A stretch of 64,000 nt of DNA from positions 124,001 through 188,000 of the forward strand of contig SAXG01000046.1 of the NCBI GenBank assembly GCA_012932865.1. The letters are read 5' to 3'. Below are positions 21,044-31,087 of the stretch, in pieces. A program made the translations under genes and the position numbers. Source of the DNA: Amylostereum areolatum (taxonomy: Eukaryota; Basidiomycota; Agaricomycetes; Russulales; Stereaceae). Position 1 is the stretch's first letter; every line of letters begins with the position of its first letter. Below the pieces are notes generated by a model, which made no database searches, was not told the origin of the DNA, and saw only the letters and a list, made by a program, of their open reading frames with translations.

Positions 21044-23117
21044 AAGTGCACCTGTCTTTCCCTCCAACTCACCTTCGTCTGAATTAGCTGCCGCAATCCT
21101 TCCGCAGGTCAGCCTCTGACTTCCAGCTTCATCAACAAGGTTCCTTTAGTCTCGCCGATGATCAAGCTACCAACTGCGCATCCGAGAGGTGTGACGTTCC
21201 ACCGGATGTATTGCGAACATAAAACTAACAGTTATTCTGGGAATACGGAAAACTCCGCGTAAACTCAATCTGCCTCGAGTCGATACCATGGAGAGGTCCC
21301 CTGGATTACTTACCTCTTTATTTACGAGATTGGGTGCCACACTTCAAACCGTACGACATTATGACGCGCTTTCATTATCCCGAGGGGGGCCAGTCTTTAT
21401 ATTTACCTACTGTCAGGAAATCGACGAGCACCACAACTCATACGTGGAAACACGCGTTTACAACATGCATGCAACTGACGATTTTGAATTTCGTTTACCC
21501 TCTCCACAGTCATCAGTCTCTCTAACGCCTTCACAACAGCTCTCGTCGCAGACAGGATCGATATCAGGACGGCAGTCGGTACGGGCAGTCCCGGGGGTGT
21601 CGCGACAGCAGGACTGTAGCGCAGTGTCAGCCTATCGACGTGCTTGCGTGCACGGAACACACCTTGTCCTACCTTACTCGCAGGCCCACCGCACGAGGAT
21701 TCGCGTCCAGGAGAGCGCTAACAGCCAGCTTCACCGTCCGGGATGCAGTCGCCTAGACCAGGTCGTCACAGCAGGAATGCTGATGAGCGATGGCGCTCTT
21801 GGCATCCATCTCAAGCTGAGCAGTGGATGACACCGAGGTGACCGAAGTAGGATCGTTGGCCACAGCAAAGAAGCACAGACGATGAAAGTCAGAACCAAGG
21901 ACCCGCCTCGACGCAATCACTTGAGGGCCCGGCGCCATAACGCGCTGCTCGATAGCTTGTTCCTCGGAAAACTACCAAGCGGACAAGCTAATGTAGACGC
22001 GAGCTGCTGCTAACTTAGCAAAACCCAAGGTCGCATACTTGCCCGCAATTGCATGCTCAGAATCCCAGACGAATCGAACGACCTCGTGCGTTCCAGATCG
22101 AATTGAAGGAAAGCCGTCGCGACCTGTTGCCACTCAGCCTCATGGTGGTGCGTCCAGTTCGCGTGTCCAACTCGGTAGCCTATCAGGACGTCGTAGCCCA
22201 CATCGCAATGGGGGCACACCGGCGGTGACGTTGCCGGTAGGGGGAATGAGAAGTCGAGTACAGTGAGGTAAGGGCAGGGTTTTGCTTTGGAGGTGTGTGC
22301 AGCTCCCTGCAGCTCCTTGTCGGACTGTCGAGATTTAGAGGAGTGCGCACGACATCGTCCGGAACCTCAACGCCTCAACCTGGGTGCCTTGCCTTGCCTT
22401 GCCTTGGGCAGTGCTTCCCTACGTCAGGAACGTACATAATTGCGTTCCTGTCCGACGCCAAGCGAAACACCCGCCCGGCATCCTCTGGCATCCTCGCGCT
22501 TTCACCACCACACGACAGCACACGACGTGAACGCGGCTTCGTCCCCCGCCGACCACGCGCTCTTCTCAAATTTCCTAAGACCCAAGCCTCCCAAGTTCAC
22601 TAGCAGCTTTGTGACTTGTTCCATGTCCCAATCCACCGCGCCATCCACCATGCGTTTCTCCTCCCATCTGTCCACCCCAAATTGCGTGTGTAAACGCAGG
22701 TAGGCGCGTCAACAACAATGGCTCGCCAAGAGTTTCGGCTCCCAGGTCATGCAAGCAGATATGATCTCAAGTGGTGACCGGTGAGTTTCGAACATGCGTC
22801 TGAGGTGCATATATGTCCTCATCAGAGAGATATTACTTAGGTATTGAGGTGGAGATGTATCAGTGCAGCAATACGAATCGGCCATCCTGGGGTTGTCCTG
22901 GGGGCCCAATTCTTGAATTGATGGACCAGTCACTCAGGGCGACGTTGACCATGTGCGCACTTGCACTTCATGGCGCCCAGGCGGGGTTGACTCAACAGAC
23001 CCCCGTCCTGCTGCCCATATAAAACAGCATCCATCACCGGTCCAAATTTCCCCTACCCGCGCTCATCCTCGCGTTTGTGCATTCCCCCACGGGTTCGGTT
23101 CACCAGTAGCGGTCGCC
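21044..23117. other. 2 kb region with only weak coding traces; OPT promoter at its end
   Basis: Fragments of possible protein occur on both strands (minus 22219-22010, containing GYRVGHANWTHHHEAEWQQV; plus about 21230-21400), but no complete gene or family could be assembled. CATATAAAA at 23016-23025, about 95 bases before the OPT start, is the likely OPT TATA box. Confidence 0.4.
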
Positions 23118-25525
23118 ATGTCCTCCGCTCTCGTCGACGACGTCCCCGTTGTCAACCGCAGGCCCACACCAGGCTCAAGTCCCTCCTCTCTCACCGACGA
23201 GAAGCGCGCCTTCGACCACGAAGACCCCGGGAAACCCGAGCCAGAGACCTTTGCGGCCTTCGACGTGTGCGTCGCTCTTTTGTTGCTTGTCCCAGCCCAC
23301 GTTCTCATATTGCCTCCAGCACACGGCCCTTCCCCATCGACCCCGATGAAGAGCACGAAGATCATCAGCTCACATTCCGCGCCCTCTTCGTCGGCTGCAT
23401 CCTCGGCGCCGTCGTAGGTGCGTCCAACATCTACCTCGGCCTCAAGACAGGGTTCACCTTCGGCCCCCAACTCTTCGGCGCCATCTTCGGTTTCGCGATC
23501 CTCAAACCCATCTCCCGCGCCATCCCCGAATCCGGCCTCCTCGGTCGCTGGTTCGGTGGCTCGTTTGGTCCCAAGGAAAACTGCACGGTTCAAACGGCAG
23601 CAACGGCCTCCGGCGGCTTGGGCATTCTCATGGTGTCCGCCGTCCCCGCGATGTATCGGTTGCATCTTCTTTCCGAGAAACCTCAGCAAGATTTCGGGCG
23701 GCTTATTGCGCTCACCGTCGCCTCTGGCTTCTTCGGAGTCTTCTTCGTCATCCCCCTGCGCAAGCATTTCATCGTGCGCCAGAAGTTGACGTTCCCCACC
23801 CCCGCCGCGACCGCGTACACCATCCGCGCGCTTCACAACAGCCGTCACGGTGCCGCCACGGCACGCAAGAAGACACTCGGTCTTATCATCACTTTCGCGG
23901 CCGCTTTCGCTCTCAAGATCGTGTCACTGTATGCGCCCGGAGTCGTCTGGGACTGGCATATCGGATGGACGCTTTACCGCATCGGGTTCACCAGCATGAT
24001 CAAGATGGAGAACTATGGCTGGTTCATCGAATGTATGCGATCTTTTTTAATATTTTCCTGTCTGATGGTCTGACCATGGCGCACAGTCACCCCCGCCTTC
24101 TTCGGAGCGGGTCAGCTCTCTGGAATGAATGCCTCCTGGTCGTTCCTCGGCGGTGCAGTCTTGGCGTGGGGCATCAGTGAGTTCACCTCGTCCTCCGCCA
24201 GCTCTCACTTTTCTGATCAGTGCAACGCATAGTTGCACCCTCGCTCATCTCGACTGGGCGTGCCGTCGGCCGTTCCATAAGTGACGAGTTCCCGCTGGTG
24301 TCCTACCAGGCGATGTCGTTTGACGACCCTGAGGTCTTCGTCGCGAACCCTTCTCCGCGCTACTGGCTCCTCTGGCCCGGTGTCTTCATGATGCTGGTCT
24401 ACTCCGCCGCAGACGTCGCCGTGAACGCCGGACCCCCGCTCTGGGCCATCGCCAAATCGGTCCAGTTCAAGCCTTCGCGCGATCCCCGCAACTGGTTCTC
24501 CACCGAGGACGACGAAGAGGACGAGGACGAGTCGGACCCCGCGCACCGCATCCCGACCTGGGCGTGGACAGGCGGCCTCTTCCTCGCCACGATCATGTCC
24601 GTCGCCCTCCTCGCGACGCAGTTCCACCTCAACGTCGGCGAAGGCATCCTCGCGCTCATCCTCTCCTTCCTGTTCTCCTTCATCGGCGTGCAGTCGTCCG
24701 GGTACACCGACGTCAACCCTATCTCCACCGTCGCCAAGGTCTCCCAGCTCGTGTTCGGCGGCATCGGAAAGGGCCAAGGCATCGAGGTCACCAGTGCCCA
24801 GCGCCTCAACCTCGTCGCCGGCACCGTCGCGGCTGGCGCCGCCGCGCAAGCCGTGGACATGACGGGCGATCTCAAGACGGGCTACCTCCTCCGCGCGAAG
24901 CCGCGCAACCAATTCGTCGCACAGATCGTCGGCGCCGTCGTCGCCGTCTTCCTCACCGTCGGCCTTTTCGTCCTGTTCACATCCGCCACCCCGTGCATCC
25001 TCTACCCTCCCGAGTCGGGCGAGTGCACGTATGCGGCGCCGTCCGTCGCCGCGTGGGCCGCCGTTGCCGTCGCTGTGTCGAGCCCGAAACTCCGTACGTG
25101 ACCTGCCTTCGTCCTGACTTGCCCTCTTCACTAAAGCGCACTGTATGAACGTAGCGATCCCGTCGTCCTCCGGCTACACCGCGATCGCGCTCGGTATCTT
25201 CTCCGTCATCAGCGTGCTCGTGAAGCAGTACTACATCCCGAAGAAGTACTGGCACTGGGTGCCCAACTGGAACGCCGTCGGCCTCGCCTTCGTCGTCCCG
25301 CAGGTGTACTACCCGATCGCGATGGCCGCCGGCGCGACGTTCAACTACTTCTGGGCGCGCCGCAACCCGGCGTCGTTCGACATGTACATGTTCCCCGTGT
25401 CCGCCGGGCTGCTGGCGGGCGAGGGCCTCGGCGGCGTGTTCGGCGCGCTGTTGGCTGTGTGCGATGTGGACGGGACGGTGTTCGGGACGGATATCGGGTG
25501 TCCCGGGTTCGGGTTCTGTGGATAG
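23118..25525 (+). CDS. OPT-family oligopeptide/metal-chelate transporter
   Basis: Five exons, 23118-23266, 23320-24032, 24087-24176, 24233-25093 and 25155-25525, all in phase (2184 bases, 727 residues), a normal OPT length. The cytosolic N-terminus is followed by LTFRALFVGCILGAVVGASN, then many membrane helices. Family blocks include YLGLKTGFTFGPQLFGAIFG, FGPKENCTVQTAATASGG, PAFFGAGQLSGMNASWSFLG, GYTDVNPISTVAKVSQLVFG and DMTGDLKTGYLLRAKPR, typical of the YSL-like branch of the oligopeptide transporter family. It is predicted to be a proton-coupled plasma-membrane or vacuolar importer of small peptides or metal-chelate compounds. An acidic loop (DDEEDEDESD) at about 24510-24540 is probably cytosolic. 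A TATA box stands at 23016. It ends about 180 bases from the DUS1 stop, so the two genes converge. Confidence 0.95.
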
Positions 25526-25705
25526 ACTGCTTTTGAACGGATTTCCTTTGTTGGTCGACGTCAGAGCGTGCTTTAGAGTCCTGGGATGTATGTGTATTGT
25601 AACGATTAAACTTCTTGCACGTTGCCATAATGTCATGAAATCACCGATCGCTCTGGATGGACGTGTTCAATACTGGCCATGACCGGGTGGTGTAAAGTCG
25701 TGCAT

Positions 25706-27005
25706 TTATTCGACGATGTGGTCGTCCAGACTGAGGTCAAGGTCATCGAGTGTATCGTCGTCTGCGGCCTCTCCCTCTCCATCCTCTGCACCGAGCTCGA
25801 CCTTCAGTCCTTCCGAAGCCTCACCGCTGCCATCGTCGTACCCTGCCTTTCAGTAGGGCCTCGATATCATCGATGGACGCGCACTGCGCAAGGGCGGAAC
25901 GAAACTTGTGGAACCATGGACGCCGTTCGCTGGATGAAACGTCAGGACACGGATGGTGAAGCTTCTCATGAAGGCGGCAGCTCACCATTGGAAGGCGAAT
26001 GAAAGTGCCGGACGTGTGTCTGTATCGTCACGATCGAGGCCGTGCCGGGGTACGCTCGGCATAGAGCGAGGTATTCGAGGGAGATACGTATGGGATCGGG
26101 GAGCTTGTCCTCAAAGAGACTGCCAAGAGACATGCATCAGAAACGTCGTCGAAGATAGAGAGAAACGTACTAGTGGGTTCCCGAGAAGCGTCTCGCCGAC
26201 CATGACTCCTTCCGCTCCGGTATACCCCAGGTTCTCTTCGACGTCCGCCCAGGTCCGCACATTTCCATTGCTGACGACGGGCACCGAGAGCCCTTCCACG
26301 AGCGCTTTGACCACAGAAAGGTCGGCGGGGCCTTGCCGTCGTCGGCGCGCGGACGCATGCCGGGCGTGCAGTGTGACGAAGCTTGCACCGGCTGCTTCCA
26401 ACTTTTGCGCGAGGGTAAGTGTTGCGGAGGACGGGGAGCACAGCCGCAGTTTCGCGGAGACGGGTACGGGTAAGCTCTTGGCGAGGGAGGAGACTGCCCC
26501 GGGCCTCGCTCGTCACTTTTGTTCGCACACGGAAGGTGGAAGGCAAGGCGGAACGAGGACGTACCCATGCTCTCCACCAGCGGCCAGTCCTTCGGGTGCA
26601 ACAGATATGCGCCGAAATGCCCTTCACGGGCGACCTCCTGCGGGCATCCGAGGTTAAGGTCTGGATACTTTTGAAAGGGCCTCGTGAGCGGACGTAAAGG
26701 GCCGTGCGCTCGAACGCACCTATCCCGTCGCACACGTCCACCACGGTCCTCGCGCCGCGTACCACCGCCTCGGGGTCGTTGCCGCAGAGCTGAACGACCA
26801 CGCGTCCATCGAGGTCCGCGGCCTTGCCGAGCTCGAGGTTGCGTCGGTGGAAGGCGAGGTAGTCGCGGTCGGCGAGGAGTTGGGCGGGGTGCAGCATTTG
26901 GGTGAAGGAGAGGGTCGCGCCGTGCGCGTGTGCGAGGGCGCGGAAGGGGAGATCGGACTGGTTGATCATGGGCGCTGCAATGTGGCGGAGATCGAGGTTG
27001 GCCAT
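25706..27005 (-). CDS. DUS1: tRNA-dihydrouridine(16/17) synthase, DUS1 type, with frame interruptions
   Basis: The start MANLDLRHIAAPMINQSDLP is at 27005. Exon 1 ends at 26720 and joins 26660 to restore DLNLGCPQEVAREGHFGAYL; exon 3 (26493-26171) gives SLPVPVSAKLRLC, LEAAGASFVTLHAR, VVSNGNVRTWADVEENL and GVMVGETLLGNP. These are the FMN and tRNA-binding blocks of DUS enzymes, including the Cys in GCPQ. The remainder is recognisable (LFEDKLPDPIRISLEYLALC, HVRHF, QCERRPWFHKFRSALAQC, DDIEALLKG and an acidic tail ending DLDLSLDDHIVE), but needs frame corrections near 26118 (one extra base at the acceptor), about 26035 and about 25845. The enzyme would reduce uridine to dihydrouridine in tRNA D-loops with NADPH. 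Either a recently damaged gene or consensus errors; as DUS1 is normally single-copy, errors are more likely. Confidence 0.82.
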
Positions 27006-28322
27006 TGTGCACGGCGATCGTCGGTGAACAGGTGAAAACGTATGAAAACACACGATGAACGTCGAGGAAGGGGATATTCTTCGGGGTGATGCACGTGACA
27101 TCGCCAACTCCGAGATGCCCTCAGCTTTGTACTTGGCAAACTAAACGGAGTGCAGCTCACCAACTTTGCTCGTATTCGAGGGCTTTCTCTACTTATCAGA
27201 ACCCCATTCGGTCTCCTCCCTTCTCCCTTCTCCCTCCTCCCCCCAACCTTTGTAAGACTTCCGATCACGAACCGGCAAGTTGCATTGCGCGAATACCCAG
27301 CCATTACATGTCACTGCTAGTGCTATCACCAGTGTATTGCCATTGGCCGATGGTCCCCAGGACCAAGCTCTGTTCGCGCCGCAATTCATGGGGCAACTTT
27401 GACGAACACGTTGAGAGTCAAGACGACAGGATCCGCTGTTACGGTTCGTCATTCCTCTCTACAGTACGTTCCGCCTCACGGTCCCTGGCTTTCGCACTCA
27501 CCAAGCCGTATTTTCCCAGGCGTGTCCAGTACCGTCTATAATTAACGGAAGGAGGCAGAAAACGCGTCGTCAAGCTCGTCGAGATCTCTTGGACGCAAAG
27601 TTTGGCCATCGGCGATGGGCCCATCATACGTTCTGTGGCTGTTTTGGATGGGAACACAGTGGCAACTAACAAGCCATTGACACCACCCTCCCATGCACGA
27701 CAGCGTCACCCGTTTCTCATATGACACCGAGTCGTATTCTCTCGTAGCATTGGGCGGTCGCCCTTTCAGCATCCGAAGTGGTCCCTGTAACCCGGAAAGC
27801 CGCCCGACTTCTTTGATCATCGGGAACCTTTCCGCACAAACGTACCGTCGAACAGGATTCGGTCAACTGATGTTCAGGAAGGGGGAGGGGGGGTGGTACT
27901 TAATATACGTCCTACCCTCACGGAGTGCGGAAAAAGCGCTCTCTCCACGCCGACGTCCGTCCTCTCCAGCGTTTCTTCCTTCTGCACACGCGAGCGTGTT
28001 CGTGCACCCGTCCGTAGGCATCAGTCGTTTCTCTAGTGCGTTTACACCTCTCACACCCTCCGCTGTCTCTAGGTCGATCGTCGAGCACGATATCTGCCCA
28101 GATCCGCCCTGGATGGCGCGCACGGCAGTTGGTGGTTTCGTTTGTCGTTGGTGGATGTTCCTCGGTACGTTTTCTCGACCCTGCCTTCCACCCGTTGCTT
28201 ATCTGCGAATCCAAGGGGCGTTTTTCGCTTTTTGCTTCACATCATCGCAGGCCCTACCTGGGCGACACTCATCGGCAGGAGAATCCGGTCTGGTGTCTCT
28301 GCACGTCAGAGACGACGATAAC
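27006..28322. other. 1.3 kb region without recognisable gene
   Basis: No conserved frame on either strand. It must hold the DUS1 promoter on its left side and the promoter of the Ser-rich membrane protein on its right. A short GGGGAGGGGGGG stretch is near 27880. Confidence 0.4.
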
Positions 28323-29300
28323 GATGGTCAGAAGAAAGATGGCCACTCTGTTTCTGGTCCTCCGAAGACGTCTCAAGATGACGCATCTAACAGTAAGTAG
28401 CAACAGTTCTCAGGACGGTGACGGAAGTTCAGACAGCAGCAACTCGCACTCTGCAGACAGCAAAGGGTCAGGGGGGGACACTCAGCCACAGGGTGGGAAT
28501 TCTGCGGGGAGCACTTCCGGGAACGGGAAGAAGGGGTCTGATCGAGATAGCGGAAATTCTGGCTCCTCTTCCTCTTCTTCCTCTTCCTCCTCCTCTTCCT
28601 CTTCCTCCTCCTCCCTCGCCTTCTGTGCCACCGCTCTGTCAATTTACACTATGCCTTGACAATGGGGATCCTCAACTGACTTATTCCGCCGGCTGGAACA
28701 TCACGTCCAAGACACAACAACATCCGTTGCACCTTCAGCAATACTACCGGGCTCGACCGTGCAGCTATCATTCAATAGTGCGTTCACTCGGTTTCATTCT
28801 ACCTTTCCCCCACCCACTGACCTTTTCTTGTAGGCTCATTTGTCGTCGTATTCGGATTAGTTCCCAATGGCACCCAACCTCTCGCCAGCTTTTCCATCGA
28901 CGGCGGCCCTCCTTACACTCCGGCCGTGCCCAGTACCCGACAAATCCAGCGTCGAGCCCTTGTTTACGAACATGTCCCTAGACTCCTAGCCAAGAGCACA
29001 GCCTTGTCATCACCGTTGGCAACGTCAGCAATCCCGTTAGCATGAACACCCCATTTTTTTCTATCGTATATTTCTTTGTCGTATCCGCCCAAACCGCCGA
29101 AGTCGCCCAAACCATCTTCGAAGACGGAGACGAAGACGAAGACGAAGACGGAGAAAAACATGATCATCGTAGGCTCCGTCTTGGGCTCGGTGCTGTTCCT
29201 TCTCCTCCTCGGCATCGCGCTCTTCTTCATCCTGCGCTGGAGGCGACGACGCAAAGGCTTGCAGCGGAAATGGAGACGGAATTTCGATGTGGTCTCCTAG
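28323..29300 (+). pseudogene. Ser-rich single-pass surface protein, frame broken in several places
   Basis: The pieces resemble a common basidiomycete membrane-protein plan: a Ser/Gly-rich stretch with a poly-Ser run (28560-28617), an extracellular module (LDNGDPQLTYSAGW, then SAILPGSTVQLSFNS, FVVVFGLVPNGTQPLASFSI, DGGPPYTPAVPST and EHSLVITVGNVSNP), one membrane helix (IIVGSVLGSVLFLLLLGIAL) and a basic cytosolic tail (RWRRRRKGLQRKWRR) ending at 29300. These blocks lie in different frames: shifts are needed after the poly-Ser run, near 28700, near 28980 and near 29075. One intron (GTGCGT about 28778 to TTGTAG about 28833) is clear. The exact start is uncertain. The role is unknown; the module looks like a ligand- or wall-binding ectodomain. 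Confidence 0.5.
28560..28617 (+). repeat. TCC/TCT poly-Ser tract
   Basis: CT-only run of Ser codons in the Ser-rich membrane-protein gene; a likely slippage site. Confidence 0.8.
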
Positions 29301-30049
29301 CTCCGCTGGTGCGTGCCTCGTTGGCGTATCGTTCGTGCACAATGCTGACGGGAATTTGTAGCACCTACTCTGACCAACACGGCGTCTATCATGTTCAACC
29401 GTGGGCCCACACCGTCCTTGCATTATGGGAGGACAGACAGGGGGACATCATGGGCCATTTCAGAGCCTCCTGCTGTGTACCCCGCCACCCGTACATCCGT
29501 TCTCACGACCGAGAACATGCGCACGCAACGGTCATCTAAGACGATCTGGACGGGGATGGATCTTTGATTCTTGATTTAGTCCGCTTCCCTGTTAGGTTCT
29601 CACAGGCTACCGTCATTTCTTCGTTGGATATGTATCTGTTGTGGACTCCCTCTCCACGATTGTGTACAACAGTGTAGCAGGTTACAGAGGGGCTGTTGAC
29701 CTTTGAGTGTATTAATAGTTACTCGTCAGGCTATTCTTATGATATTTGTATCACTTCCAATGCGCAGACAGTCGTATATCTTTTCGGAGGCTGTTGCGTA
29801 GAACTCGAAAGTGAACGCTGTGTGCTGTTTCGCCTGTGTGGGATGCCGGTTCGGAGGTTACAATGAGTGATTTAACCCTAACCCTACTTCGACGCGTGGG
29901 CGGTGGTGTTCAGTGGAACGCCGCGCCGTTTGCATTCTTTCCCTCATCCCGGTCAAGGGTACAGATCCCCTGCGTCTGAAGTTTCTCCTCGACGCCAACG
30001 ACGGCCTTTACAGGCCTTTTACGACGCCCAATTTCACTCCGTCTCCACC
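29301..30049. other. Intergenic region with telobox-like motif
   Basis: No gene was found in these 750 bases. TTAACCCTAACCCTA at 29872-29886 lies about 165 bases upstream of the ERV25 start codon. Confidence 0.5.
29872..29886 (+). promoter_or_regulatory. Telobox-like (AACCCTAA) promoter motif upstream of ERV25
   Basis: Two telomere-type units in tandem, AACCCTAACCCTA, sit in the expected promoter zone of the p24-family gene. A similar element precedes the alternative NADH dehydrogenase gene (62642-62655). The position upstream of a gene favours a transcription-factor site over a telomere scar. Confidence 0.4.
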
Positions 30050-30941
30050 ATGTGGCCCTTCAAATTCTCCTTTCTGGCTGCACTTCCCTACTTCCTCCTT
30101 CTCGTCCTCCTACCGCCCTCTACCCGCGCCATCAAGTTCAATCTCCCGGCATACCGTTACCCTCCATCTAAATGCATCTGGAATGCTGCACACCCAGGAG
30201 CGCTTGTCATCGTCACCGCCAACGTAGGCCCCGGAAACGGCCAGCGCGTCGATATAGAGATCATCGACTCGAGCCCGGAGAAGAACGTCTACCTGAGAAA
30301 GAAGAACATCAAGGGCGAGACGCGGTTGGCGGTCACCGCGCACTCGGAGGGAGAGGTTGGAGTGTGCTTTAAGAACTTCCTGGACAACGGTGCGTTTGGC
30401 CGGGCGTTTTGTCGTAATGAACCAGTTGTGACTGACGGCATGACCTGCTGCTGTTGTGGCGTTGCGGCACGGGACACGTAGACGTACCTTCAGGACAGGC
30501 GAAGACGAGTGCGCGAATTATCGACCTTGACGTGGACATCGGCGCAGACGCCGTCGACTACAAGTGCGTCTTCTCTCTTCCTTAGTCCCGCTGACGTGTC
30601 GTTCTTACCCCCTCGTCTCCGCCCGTAGCGCCATTGCCAACCAGGAATCGCTGTCCGGGTTGGAGACAGAAATGCGCAAGCTCGAGGGCATTGTCAAAGA
30701 GATTGTGGACGAGCTCTCATACCTCAAAAAGCGGGAGGAACGATTTCAGGACACCAATAGTGCGTGGTATCCCTTTCCTCTGTTTCTCTATCTCTTAAGA
30801 CTGACGTTGCATCGCATAGTGTCCACCCAGACACGCGTGCAGAACTTCGCATGGTTCACCATTCTATCCCTCGTCGGCCTGGGCGTGTGGCAGATTTTCC
30901 ACCTCCGCGCATTCTTCAAACGGAAATACCTCATCGACTGA
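30050..30941 (+). CDS. ERV25: p24/emp24 family cargo receptor, Erv25-like
   Basis: Four exons, 30050-30389, 30482-30563, 30629-30759 and 30820-30941, in phase (675 bases, 224 residues). The order is signal peptide (FLAALPYFLLLVLLPPSTRA), GOLD domain with two Cys (SKCIWNAAHPGALVIVTANV and EGEVGVCFKNFLDN), DLDVDIGADAVDYN, a lumenal coiled coil (LSGLETEMRKLEGIVKEIVD), membrane helix (FAWFTILSLVGLGVWQIFHL) and short tail FFKRKYLID with the aromatic and basic COPII/COPI-binding signals. It cycles between ER and Golgi in COPII and COPI vesicles as part of the p24 complex. Length and tail fit the p24-delta/Erv25 branch better than Emp24. No frame problems. Confidence 0.93.
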
Positions 30942-31087
30942 GGATACGGGAGTGTGCGCGGTGTCTTCATGCTTCAAATACCATGCATATGTATACGGTC
31001 GTCGAGCCTAATACCATACCAGGTGGTTTTGATCCCCTCTGTTCCCTACATCCTTCGTTCAACAGCTTCCGAGTGCGTAGCAGGAGT

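Noticed and set aside
26028..27107. A 359-residue minus-strand frame including DUS1 exon 1
   Set aside because: It reads through the first intron out of frame; the start for DUS1 is the internal Met at 27005.
29872..29886. Interstitial telomere or chromosome-end scar
   Set aside because: Only two units, located in a promoter zone and surrounded by normal genes on both sides.
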